Shown: in pieces, positions 7,371 through 14,657 of the stretch
Layout: each line of letters starts with the position of its first letter
Numbering within the stretch: position 1 is the first letter of the stretch
Origin: RGIG3009 sp045578425
GTDB lineage: Bacteria; Bacillota; Clostridia; Oscillospirales; Acutalibacteraceae
DNA length: 32,170 nucleotides
NCBI GenBank assembly: GCA_045578425.1
Contig: JAZNKF010000062.1
Span: forward strand, 1-32,170
Direction of reading: 5' to 3'
The notes under the pieces: generated by a model
Database searches by the model: none
The model's input: only the letters and a program-made list of their open reading frames with translations
Told to the model about the DNA's origin: nothing
Made by a program: the position numbers and the translations under genes

Positions 7371-7530
7371 GCCAAACAAATTTAAATAGAATTAGAGCAT
7401 CACTGCAATAATCTTTTAAATGGGATTTGCGTTTTTACCAAATTCCAAAAAAGATTATTACAAGAAATGGGCATTTTATTCCCATAAAAGAAAAAGATGT
7501 CCCTAATTCTATTTATTAAATTTGTTTGGC
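7371..7530 (-). ncRNA. Putative structured leader or small RNA of unknown class
   Basis: The ends form a 25-bp inverted repeat (7371-7395 with 7503-7530, one three-base bulge). Inside are a second long hairpin (AATAATCTTTT with AAAAGATTATT, about 7409-7461) and a short one (ATGGG with CCCAT, 7467-7485). Minus-strand TTGTAA and TATACT at 17-base spacing place the transcription start at the first base of the outer stem. The transcript would reach the terminator at 7316, giving an RNA of about 215 nt. The apical loop is complementary over 15 bases to 7349-7363. I do not recognise a known RNA family. A MITE-like DNA element with terminal inverted repeats is the main alternative. Confidence 0.5.
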
Positions 7531-7534
7531 TTAA

Positions 7535-7564
7535 TTAGTATATCATGTTTTAAAATTTTTTACA
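7535..7564 (-). promoter_or_regulatory. Probable promoter of the structured leader RNA / AIM24 gene
   Basis: On the minus strand TTGTAA and TATACT stand 17 bases apart, in the segment GTTGTAAAAAATTTTAAAACATGATATACT between about 7564 and 7535 (quoted in two parts: TTGTAA, TATACT). The predicted start falls about seven bases on, at the first bases of the 7530 inverted repeat. This coincidence supports transcription of the element. Confidence 0.65.
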
Positions 7565-7637
7565 ACCACTTATGGCAATTTCCTTTGTTGTAAAATAAAC
7601 ACTTCTTCTCACCATACGCGCAAGGCGCGTTTGTAAA

Positions 7638-7681
7638 CAAAAAAGCGGTGCGGAAAATCGGTTGATTTTCCGCACCGCTTT
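7638..7681 (-). terminator. Intrinsic terminator of gapA
   Basis: A perfect 18-bp stem (7642-7659 with 7664-7681) and GGTT loop is followed on the minus strand by a T-run. It begins 10 bases after the gapA stop codon. It insulates gapA from the leader RNA downstream. Confidence 0.95.
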
Positions 7682-7691
7682 ACTTTAAATC

Positions 7692-8705
7692 TTAGCCTAA
7701 TTCAGCAAAGTATTTGATGGTACGCACCATTTGGCTGGTGTAGGAGTTTTCGTTGTCGTACCAGGAAACCACTTGGACTTGATACAAGCCGTCGCCCATC
7801 GGAGCAACCATGGTTTGAGTGGCATCGAACAAGCTCCCGTAACGAATGCCGATAACGTCGGAAGATACGATTTGGTCTTCGTTGTAACCGAAGGATTCGG
7901 AAGCGGCGGCTTTCATAGCGGCGTTGATGCCTTCTTTGGTGATGTTTTCACCTTTGACAACAGCAACCAACAACGTGGTGGAACCCGTGGGAACCGGCAC
8001 ACGTTGAGCAGCGCCGATGAGTTTGCCGTTGAGTTCCGGAATAACCAAACCGATAGCTTTGGCAGCACCGGTAGAGTTGGGAACAATGTTGGCGGCACCG
8101 GCACGAGCGCGGCGCAAGTCGCCTTTGCGGTGAGGACCGTCCAAAATCATTTGGTCGCCGGTGTAGGCGTGAACGGTGGTCATGATACCGCTTTGGATAG
8201 GCGCATAGTCGTTAAGAGCTTTCGCCATCGGTGCCAAGCAGTTGGTGGTGCAAGAAGCAGCCGAAATGATGGTGTCTTCTTTGGTCAAAGTGTTTTCGTT
8301 TACGCTGTAAACGATGGTCGGCAAATCGTTACCTGCGGGAGCCGAGATAACCACTTTTTTAGCGCCGGCATCAATGTGGGCTTGCGATTTTGCTTTGGAA
8401 GCAAAGAAACCGGTGCATTCGAGCACAACATCCACACCGATTTTTGCCCAAGGCAAGTTGGCGGGGTCTTTTTCAGCAAGGATTTCGATGCGTTTGCCAT
8501 CAACCGTAATCGAAGTTTCGTCGGCTTCGACGGTGTGGCCGTCGTAACGACCTTGCGCGGTGTCATATTTCAACAAATGAGCCAGCATTTCGGGGCTGGT
8601 CAAGTCGTTGATGGCTACAATTTCATAGCCTTCTGCGCCGAACATTTGACGGAAAGCCAAACGTCCGATACGGCCAAAGCCGTTAATTGCTACTTTAACT
8701 GCCAT
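7692..8705 (-). CDS. gapA: Glyceraldehyde-3-phosphate dehydrogenase, NAD-dependent type I
   Basis: The 337-residue cytoplasmic enzyme oxidises and phosphorylates glyceraldehyde-3-phosphate to 1,3-bisphosphoglycerate in glycolysis. The N-terminal Rossmann motif is INGFGRIGR (about 7-15). Asp34 in AINDL indicates NAD rather than NADP preference. The active-site motif SAASCTTNCLAP carries catalytic Cys152. The C-terminal WYDNENSYTSQMVRT segment is typical. Length is normal. The ATG at 8705 follows TGGAGGAATT. The gene has its own promoter and terminator and appears monocistronic, not grouped with pgk or tpi. Confidence 0.98.
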   Translation of the reverse strand: MAVKVAINGFGRIGRLAFRQMFGAEGYEIVAINDLTSPEMLAHLLKYDTAQGRYDGHTVEADETSITVDGKRIEILAEKDPANLPWAKIGVDVVLECTGFFASKAKSQAHIDAGAKKVVISAPAGNDLPTIVYSVNENTLTKEDTIISAASCTTNCLAPMAKALNDYAPIQSGIMTTVHAYTGDQMILDGPHRKGDLRRARAGAANIVPNSTGAAKAIGLVIPELNGKLIGAAQRVPVPTGSTTLLVAVVKGENITKEGINAAMKAAASESFGYNEDQIVSSDVIGIRYGSLFDATQTMVAPMGDGLYQVQVVSWYDNENSYTSQMVRTIKYFAELG

Positions 8706-8740
8706 AACTAAATTCCTCCAATTATTTTAATCTATTATAC

Positions 8741-8769
8741 ATATTACACTCATTTTGAAAAATTTTCAA
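8741..8769 (-). promoter_or_regulatory. Sigma-A promoter of gapA
   Basis: On the minus strand TTGAAA (8764-8769) and TAATAT (8741-8746) are 17 bases apart, about 36 bases before the start codon. A TATAAT also lies slightly downstream (about 8735-8740) but has no -35 at a good distance. Confidence 0.65.
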
Positions 8770-8847
8770 GGACTTTGACAAAATTTTAACCAATATTTGA
8801 AAATTTATACTTCCTGTCATGTGTTTATTTTATTAACCGCGTGATTT

Positions 8848-9774
8848 TCAGTGATTTTGCCGAAGAATATCGTTGATAACGTCTTCCAGTTCCAACGGCG
8901 CACGCTCCTCGTCGGTTTGTTCGGGTTCGGATTCCTCTTCCAAAGGCGGTTCTTGTTCGCTTGCAAACGCTTGCCCAAAAGCCACGGCAAACGCCAGCAC
9001 GGCAAACCCGATATCCGGTGCCATTATCAAAGCACTTTCTTCAAACGCGACCCCTTCTTGGGAGCAGAACATGGCAAAGCGTGTCAGCCCGCCCGAAGTA
9101 CATAAAAGACCGGTGCACAAGGACAATCCCACCAAAAACCGTTGCGGTTTTTCCTGCACGTTGGAAACAAACCGTGCAAACGCCATCAAAAACAGCATCT
9201 CCGCCACCAACACACCCAAATCCAACAACGAACGATAGGTGCCGACAGCACTGACGTGCGACGTTTCATACCGCAGCAAGCGGAACCACGACCAAAAAAC
9301 GGGGAACAATGCCATCAAGGGGAAAAAACCGCGAACAACACTTTTTTTCCTATGCCACTGCGCCGCCAAACAAACAAAGAAAACACCGCCAAGCAATCCG
9401 CACACGATTACCCCGCCGAGGAAAAACTTGTCCGTTGCAGTAAGCAGTGCTTTTTGCGGATACGGTACTTCGTGTCCGAAAAACCACCGTGCGGCAGTAA
9501 ACACAGAAGAAACCGTGAGCAATGCACCCGTAAAAAGAGTTGCCGCGGTGATAACCGTTGCGGGCACACCGTAAACCTCGCGCAATTCTTCCCGTTGCAA
9601 ACCGCACCACACAAGTAATCCCCCAAGCGTAACGGCAGTTACAGCCAGTAAGATACCGTACGCCACGCTGTGTTTGGCAGGTTGCGGCGCAATCGCGATA
9701 CGCCATAACGTAAGTAAGACCGTCATGCCGCACGCCGCCCAAAAAGCTTGCCGATATTTTTGTTGCATGGCCAT
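8848..9774 (-). CDS. Multi-pass membrane protein of unknown function with acidic tail
   Basis: I do not recognise the family. The 308-residue product has about seven or eight hydrophobic segments spread from residue 13 to about 270. It ends in a soluble acidic tail of about 40 residues (EEESEPEQTDEERAPLE) that should be cytoplasmic. Two candidate starts exist: ATG at 9774, and ATG two codons on at 9768. Both follow AAAGGGCGGG and cannot be separated by sequence alone. A promoter (9796-9823) stands directly upstream and the murA terminator isolates it from the wall genes. No clear terminator was found after its stop. Confidence 0.75.
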   Translation of the reverse strand: MAMQQKYRQAFWAACGMTVLLTLWRIAIAPQPAKHSVAYGILLAVTAVTLGGLLVWCGLQREELREVYGVPATVITAATLFTGALLTVSSVFTAARWFFGHEVPYPQKALLTATDKFFLGGVIVCGLLGGVFFVCLAAQWHRKKSVVRGFFPLMALFPVFWSWFRLLRYETSHVSAVGTYRSLLDLGVLVAEMLFLMAFARFVSNVQEKPQRFLVGLSLCTGLLCTSGGLTRFAMFCSQEGVAFEESALIMAPDIGFAVLAFAVAFGQAFASEQEPPLEEESEPEQTDEERAPLELEDVINDILRQNH

Positions 9775-9795
9775 CCCGCCCTTTCTTTCCTATAT

Positions 9796-9823
9796 ATTGT
9801 ACCACATTTGCGCTCAAAAGCAA
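9796..9823 (-). promoter_or_regulatory. Probable promoter of the unknown membrane-protein gene
   Basis: On the minus strand TTGCTT (9818-9823) and TACAAT (9796-9801) are 16 bases apart and about 22 bases before the start codon. The -10 is good and the -35 is moderate. Confidence 0.6.
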
Positions 9824-9845
9824 CTGTACTTTTACGTCCTTTTTC

Positions 9846-9877
9846 AAAAAAATTCGAGGGGCAACGCCCCCCGAAGA
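9846..9877 (-). terminator. Intrinsic terminator of murA
   Basis: A GC-rich hairpin (GGGGC with GCCCC inside TTCG/CGAA) is followed on the minus strand by seven T. It begins immediately after the murA stop codon at 9879. Confidence 0.85.
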
Positions 9878-9878
9878 A

Positions 9879-11138
9879 TCATTCTTGCGAAAATTTTACC
9901 GACGCACCGATTTGTGTCAGCGTTTCTGTCAGCGCCTCGTATCCCCGTTCCAAGTGGTAAAGTTCGGAAATTTCCGTAACGCCTTGCGCCGCCAGCGCTG
10001 CCAACACCAGTGCTGCCCCGCCGCGCAAATCGGTACATTCTACCGGCGCACCCGACAACTGCTCTACCCCTTCCACCACCGCCACGCGTCCTTCGGCTTT
10101 GATGTTTGCTCCCATACGCATCAGTTCGCCCACGTGCTTGTATCGGCTTTCAAAAATGGTTTCCACAAACACACTGGTTCCTTTTGCCACACATGCCGCC
10201 GCCATAATCAGCGCCTGTGCATCGGTAGGAAAACCCGGAAACGGCAACGTGCGCACACTGCGCACGCGGTGCAGACGCGGTGGCGCCGTTATCAGGCACT
10301 CGTTGTCCCACCGTGTCATTTGGCAGCCCATCTCTTCGAGCACCGCCAAGCAAGGTTGCAATGGTTCGGGTTGTATATCCTTTAATAACAGTGAGCCGCC
10401 TGTAATCGCCGCCGCCGCGGCGTAGGTGATGGTTTCAATACGGTCGGGAATAACGGCGTGCCGACAACCCGTCAAATGCGGCACGCCTTCAATAGTCACC
10501 GTACCCTCGCCCGCGCCGTAAATGTGCGCGCCGCAAGCGTTCAAAAAAGCGCAAAGGTCTTGAATTTCGGGTTCTCTGGCGGCGTTGAATATGGTGGTTG
10601 TTCCCTGTGCCGTCACCGCCGCCAAAATGATGTTTTCGGTTGCTCCCACGCTGGGAAACGACAACGAAATAGGGCAACCGACCAACCGCTTTTCCACACG
10701 GCAACGAAGTCGCCCGCCTTCTTCATGAATAAGCAACCCCATTCGCCGCAAAGCCGATAAATGCAAATCTATTGGTCGCGGCCCCAGTTCACAGCCACCG
10801 GGGAACGACAATTCCGCCTCGCCCAGTCGTGCCGCAATAGCACCCAAAAACACAATGGAAGAGCGCATTTCCCGCATAAGCGCGTTGGGAATGTCCGAAT
10901 GGTAAACACCCGTGGCATCCACCGAAACCGTATGCCCACTGCGATGAACGGTGCACCCCAAATGCCGCAAAATATCCATGGCGGCATTGACATCCGACAA
11001 AAACGGACAATTTTCAATTTCACAAACGCCCGGCACCAAAAGCGTTGCCGCCAAAATCGGTAATGCGCTGTTTTTTGCTCCGTGAATATGTACAAAACCA
11101 TTCAAGCGGCGTCCGCCGTCAATCAATAACCTTGACAT
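9879..11138 (-). CDS. murA: UDP-N-acetylglucosamine 1-carboxyvinyltransferase (MurA)
   Basis: This 419-residue cytoplasmic enzyme transfers enolpyruvate from PEP to UDP-GlcNAc, the first committed step of peptidoglycan precursor synthesis. Family markers are GAKNSALPILAATLL near the N-terminus with Lys22/Asn23, RSSIVFLGAI, and the active-site loop FPGGCELGPRPIDLHL with catalytic Cys116, the target of fosfomycin. The frame is open to 11207, but ATG at 11138 follows AGAGGTGT and gives the canonical N-terminus and length. It lies after murG but is separated from it by a strong terminator. TTGTCA and CATAAG 17 bases apart (around 11190) are only a weak promoter candidate. Many Firmicutes carry two MurA paralogues; which this is cannot be said here. 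Confidence 0.95.
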   Translation of the reverse strand: MSRLLIDGGRRLNGFVHIHGAKNSALPILAATLLVPGVCEIENCPFLSDVNAAMDILRHLGCTVHRSGHTVSVDATGVYHSDIPNALMREMRSSIVFLGAIAARLGEAELSFPGGCELGPRPIDLHLSALRRMGLLIHEEGGRLRCRVEKRLVGCPISLSFPSVGATENIILAAVTAQGTTTIFNAAREPEIQDLCAFLNACGAHIYGAGEGTVTIEGVPHLTGCRHAVIPDRIETITYAAAAAITGGSLLLKDIQPEPLQPCLAVLEEMGCQMTRWDNECLITAPPRLHRVRSVRTLPFPGFPTDAQALIMAAACVAKGTSVFVETIFESRYKHVGELMRMGANIKAEGRVAVVEGVEQLSGAPVECTDLRGGAALVLAALAAQGVTEISELYHLERGYEALTETLTQIGASVKFSQE

Positions 11139-11210
11139 GTCTACACCTCTTATCCACAGAAAGTTTCTTACAACCCATCTTATGACTGCGTGGGAAAAGG
11201 GTGACAAGAT

Positions 11211-11254
11211 AAAACGTACGAACCCGCTTTTTTAAAGCGGGTTCGTACGTTTTA
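11211..11254 (-). terminator. Intrinsic terminator at the end of the mraZ-murG operon
   Basis: A 20-bp perfect stem (11211-11230 with 11234-11253) with a three-base loop overlaps the murG stop codon (TAA at 11254-11252). The minus-strand copy ends in TTTT. Confidence 0.93.
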
Positions 11255-12376
11255 CCGTTCGTTTAATATTTCAAAAATTACTTCATATATTTTCTCGTCG
11301 GCATCGGCTACCGCCATTTTGCCGGAGGCTTCTCCCATTTGGGAAAGCGCTTCGTCGTTCCCGGCCAAGGAACTGACCGCTTCCCACAAGCGGTTACCGA
11401 CCAGCTCCTTTTCTTCAATACACACGGCCGCGCCACGTCCCGCCAACGCCATGGCATTAAAATACTGATGATTTTCCGCTACATACGGCGACGGAATCAA
11501 CACCGCGGGTTTTTGCATCGTCGGTAATTCGCTGAGCGTCATGGCACCGCAACGGCAAATCACCAAATCTGCTGCCGCCATGCATCGCGGCATATCGTCT
11601 ATGTAATCCCGAATCGTAACCGCCGACGTTTCGGCTATATCCGCTTCTTTTAACAGTCGTTGCATCCGTATAAAATTGTCACCGCGACCGGTACCTACCA
11701 TCACTTGGAACGGATGGTTTTCTTCTTGGTTTTTTTGCAACACCGCCACCATCGCATCATTAATGGGTCGTGCGCCCAGACTGCCGCCGAAAGATAAAAC
11801 AAACGGACGTTCATCTAATCCCAGTTCTTTGCGTGCTGTCTTTTTGTCCATCACTGTGAAATCACGGCGCAACGGGTTACCGGTAACAATTACGTTTGCC
11901 GTACTCGGCAAATATTTGCGTGCCGCTTCGTCGGAAATGAGCACCGCTTTGGCGACGGGCGCAAGCATCTTCACCGTCACACCGGGGAACGCGTTGGACT
12001 CGTGCACCACCACAGGAATGCCTTGTTTTGCAGCCGAGCGCAACACCGGTCCGCAAACGTAACCGCCGGTACCAATGGCAATATCCGGTGCAAATTCTTT
12101 GACAATCCGCGAGGCTTCAAACCCCGCCGTTACCGCATGATATGCCGCTTTGATATTTTTAGCAACGTTTTGAAAAGATAGTTTGCGTTGAAAACCCTGT
12201 ACGGTTACGGTTTTCAGCGGATACCCTGCTGCGGGTACCAACACCGTTTCCATCCTACCCTCTGCTCCTACAAACAGGAATTCTGCATCGGGTTGTTCTT
12301 TTTTGATTTTGGCGGCTATGGCCAACGCAGGGTTAATATGCCCTGCCGTTCCGCCGCCGGTCATCAACACGCGCAC
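11252..12376 (-). CDS. murG: UDP-GlcNAc:lipid I N-acetylglucosaminyltransferase (MurG)
   Basis: The 374-residue peripheral membrane glycosyltransferase adds GlcNAc to lipid I to make lipid II on the cytoplasmic face. Two GT28 Rossmann domains are visible. The N-terminal loop TGGGTAGHINPALAIA, the central VVVHESNAFPG, and the C-terminal GGSLGARPIND and ADLVICRCGAMTLSELP (UDP-GlcNAc site) are family signatures. GTG at 12385 opens the frame but is part of the GGAGG site itself. GTG at 12376, eight bases after GGAGG, gives the usual start (MRVLMTGGG) and is preferred. It is the last gene of the wall operon, after ftsW. Confidence 0.97.
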   Translation of the reverse strand: MRVLMTGGGTAGHINPALAIAAKIKKEQPDAEFLFVGAEGRMETVLVPAAGYPLKTVTVQGFQRKLSFQNVAKNIKAAYHAVTAGFEASRIVKEFAPDIAIGTGGYVCGPVLRSAAKQGIPVVVHESNAFPGVTVKMLAPVAKAVLISDEAARKYLPSTANVIVTGNPLRRDFTVMDKKTARKELGLDERPFVLSFGGSLGARPINDAMVAVLQKNQEENHPFQVMVGTGRGDNFIRMQRLLKEADIAETSAVTIRDYIDDMPRCMAAADLVICRCGAMTLSELPTMQKPAVLIPSPYVAENHQYFNAMALAGRGAAVCIEEKELVGNRLWEAVSSLAGNDEALSQMGEASGKMAVADADEKIYEVIFEILNER

Positions 12377-12400
12377 ACTTACCACCTCCGAAACAACGTT

Positions 12401-13612
12401 TTAAGATGTTCTTCGTTTTGTTTGCCGCGAAACCGAAAGAATAATACCCATTTGTGCCAGCAGCATAACCAAAGACGTACCCCCGTAACTGAAAAACGGC
12501 AAACTGATACCGGTATTGGGAAACGTATTGGTTACCACTGCCAAGTTAAACGCCACTTGAATACCGACTTGCGCTGTTAGCCCAATTGCCAACATCGAGC
12601 CGAATTTATCGGGTGCGCGCATGCCGATATAAAACCCGCGCCAAACAAGCAGCGCAAACAAAACAATGATTAAAAGTGCGCCGATAAAGCCAAGTTCTTC
12701 GCAAACAATGGCGAAGATGAAGTCGTTTTGCGGTTCGGGCAAAAAGGAATGCTTTTGCCGTGAGTTACCCAAACCTTCCCCCATCAAACCACCCGAGCCG
12801 ATGGCATATAACGACTGCACGGTTTGCCACGCGGCATCTCTGCCGCTTTGACCGGATTCAAAGACAACGCTTGAATTATATACGCCGAGCGGGTCCAGCC
12901 ACACTTGGATACGGTCTTGTTCGTAGCCAAAAACAAAAATCATGGTTACCACAGCCACTGCGCCGAGTGCCAACGTACCCAACAAATAAACCGACCGTGT
13001 TCCGCCAATGAACATCATTACCAAACCGATAGCCACCAACAAGATAGTGCCGGAAAGGTGCGGTTCCACAAACACGAGCGCACAAGTTACACCCAAAATG
13101 CCCATCAGAGGAAGATATCCCTGCTTAAACCGCTTCATGCTGTTTTGGTGTTCGGCAATCAAGTGAGCAAACAACAAAATGATGGCAAATTTTGCCACTT
13201 CCGACGGTTGGAACTGAATACCGGCAATGCGTATCCACCGATGCACGTTTTGTATTTTCGGCAGAAAAAGCACCAAGATGAGCAATCCCCACGAAACAAA
13301 CATAACCGGGAAAGCAAAACGATTAAGCACACGGTAATCCACAAAAGAGGCAACAAACATCGCAAGGATTCCAAAAGCCGCCCAAAGAAGCTGCCGCTTA
13401 ATGTAATAATAACTGTCTCCGCCGTTACGATAATAGGAATACGCAAAACTGGCGGAAAACAAGCATACCAGCCCTACCGCCAACACCAAAATCAGCAGGA
13501 TAAAGAACGGCATATCAAAACCCGCCGTACGAAACAACTTGAAACGGCTTTCTTTATGAGGTTCCAAAGCGTTGTCGGGTGCCGTATTCGCTGTTTTTTT
13601 CCTCTTAGCCAT
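12401..13612 (-). CDS. ftsW: SEDS-family peptidoglycan glycosyltransferase FtsW (or SpoVE)
   Basis: The 403-residue membrane protein belongs to the SEDS family, which polymerises lipid II together with a class B PBP. A positively charged cytoplasmic N-terminus (about 35 residues) is followed by about ten membrane segments. Signature parts are the FQPSEVAKFAIILL segment, VFVEPHLSGTILLVAIGLVMMF with the catalytic-loop Asp/Glu region, AIGSGGLMGEGLGNSRQKHSFLPEPQNDFIFA, and PFFSYGGTSLV (quoted in pieces). Position between mraY and murG supports FtsW; in sporulating Firmicutes the paralogue SpoVE sits in the same place, so which role it has is open. The ATG at 13612 is preceded by AAGGAGAAG. Confidence 0.93.
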   Translation of the reverse strand: MAKRKKTANTAPDNALEPHKESRFKLFRTAGFDMPFFILLILVLAVGLVCLFSASFAYSYYRNGGDSYYYIKRQLLWAAFGILAMFVASFVDYRVLNRFAFPVMFVSWGLLILVLFLPKIQNVHRWIRIAGIQFQPSEVAKFAIILLFAHLIAEHQNSMKRFKQGYLPLMGILGVTCALVFVEPHLSGTILLVAIGLVMMFIGGTRSVYLLGTLALGAVAVVTMIFVFGYEQDRIQVWLDPLGVYNSSVVFESGQSGRDAAWQTVQSLYAIGSGGLMGEGLGNSRQKHSFLPEPQNDFIFAIVCEELGFIGALLIIVLFALLVWRGFYIGMRAPDKFGSMLAIGLTAQVGIQVAFNLAVVTNTFPNTGISLPFFSYGGTSLVMLLAQMGIILSVSRQTKRRTS

Positions 13613-13632
13613 TTGCTTCTCCTTTCGTCATC

Positions 13633-14652
13633 TTATCCGATAATAACAAACAACAACGCAAGCAAACATCCGCCTACCGTCACGGCGGAAAAGACCGCCA
13701 CAATTTTGTTTTCCTTCCATCCGCACATTTCAAAATGGTGATGTAACGGACTCATTTTGAAAAGACGTTTGCCACCGGTTTTCTTAAAATACCATACTTG
13801 TAAAATAACAGAAAGCGTTTCCGCCACATAAACAATACCCATCGGCAACAACAGCAACGGCCGACCGATACCAAACGTTATGGCGCAAAGTATACCACCA
13901 ATAAAAAGAGAGCCGGTGTCCCCCATGAACACGCGCGCCGGATGAAAATTCCAAACCAAAAACCCCGCCAAGGCCCCCGCGGTAGTTGCTGTTAAAATAC
14001 TGAATCCTACAAATTGTCCGCACAAAATCATTAAGAATAAACACACTACCAACGTTATCGAAGCACACAAACCATCGATACCGTCGGTCAAATTGGTGGC
14101 GTTGGTCACGCCGACAATAATAAACACCGCAATCGGCACAAACCACAACCCGGCATTCCAAAGCCCAAAAAACGGAAGATAAATGTGCGCTCCGCCACCA
14201 AAATAAACCGCCAAAGCATACGCACCGGAAACCGCAATTTGTGCCAGCAGTTTTTGTCGACTGGTAAGCCCCAAGTTGCGTTTTTTGACAACCTTGATAA
14301 AATCATCCAAAAACCCGATAACACCAAAACCAATAGCCATTAACCAACCGGCAAAAAGACGAACCGTCATGCCGCGGGTAACGGCGGAACTCACCACTTT
14401 TATCGGCAAAAACAACTGGCAAATTATCATTGCCGCCGTCGCTACGATAAGCATTGCTCCAATAAAAATGATACCGCCCATTGTCGGTGTTCCTTGCTTT
14501 TTTTGATGCCACGCGGGCCCCTCTTCACGAATGGTCTGCCCGAATTTTAAGCGATGCAGCGTCGGAATCATTGCTTTTCCCAGTCTTTCCGACAAAAAAT
14601 AAGCTGCAAGTGCACTGACAACACACACCACCGATAGGATTGTTCTTTCCAT
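13633..14652 (-). CDS. mraY: Phospho-MurNAc-pentapeptide transferase (MraY)
   Basis: This 339-residue polytopic enzyme moves phospho-MurNAc-pentapeptide from UDP to undecaprenyl phosphate, making lipid I. About ten membrane helices are seen. Conserved cytoplasmic loops include GTPTMGGIIFI, FLDDFIKVVKKRNLGL with the paired Asp, NLTDGIDGLC, MGDTGSLFIGG and SPLHHHFEMCGW. The ATG at 14652 overlaps a GAGGAG site located in the last codons of murE, implying coupled translation. murF and murD, which usually flank mraY, are not next to it. Confidence 0.97.
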   Translation of the reverse strand: MERTILSVVCVVSALAAYFLSERLGKAMIPTLHRLKFGQTIREEGPAWHQKKQGTPTMGGIIFIGAMLIVATAAMIICQLFLPIKVVSSAVTRGMTVRLFAGWLMAIGFGVIGFLDDFIKVVKKRNLGLTSRQKLLAQIAVSGAYALAVYFGGGAHIYLPFFGLWNAGLWFVPIAVFIIVGVTNATNLTDGIDGLCASITLVVCLFLMILCGQFVGFSILTATTAGALAGFLVWNFHPARVFMGDTGSLFIGGILCAITFGIGRPLLLLPMGIVYVAETLSVILQVWYFKKTGGKRLFKMSPLHHHFEMCGWKENKIVAVFSAVTVGGCLLALLFVIIG

Positions 14653-14657
14653 TTTTA

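Noticed and set aside
7253..7375. N-terminal extension of the AIM24 protein by 41 residues
   Set aside because: It would run through the terminator hairpin at 7316-7346 and add a non-family sequence. ATG 7252 has a good ribosome site.
7420..7506. A 28-codon plus-strand ORF (starting MGFAFLPNSKK) spanning the folded element
   Set aside because: It has no ribosome binding site or promoter in a useful place and lies inside paired inverted-repeat DNA. Low-complexity AT-rich sequence makes such an ORF likely by chance.
7731..8711. Long plus-strand ORF opposite gapA (326 codons)
   Set aside because: It is the antisense shadow of a highly expressed, codon-biased gapA. It has no similarity to a known protein and no promoter of its own.
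11150..11158. A perfect DnaA box (TTATCCACA) on the plus strand in the murA leader
   Set aside because: A lone nine-base match is expected about once in every few windows of this size. No second box, AT-rich unwinding region or dnaA gene is nearby, so there is no case for an origin.
12905..13741. Plus-strand ORF of 278 codons opposite ftsW and mraY
   Set aside because: It is an antisense shadow, rich in His, Lys and Gln, with no ribosome site. The minus-strand products are clear FtsW and MraY.
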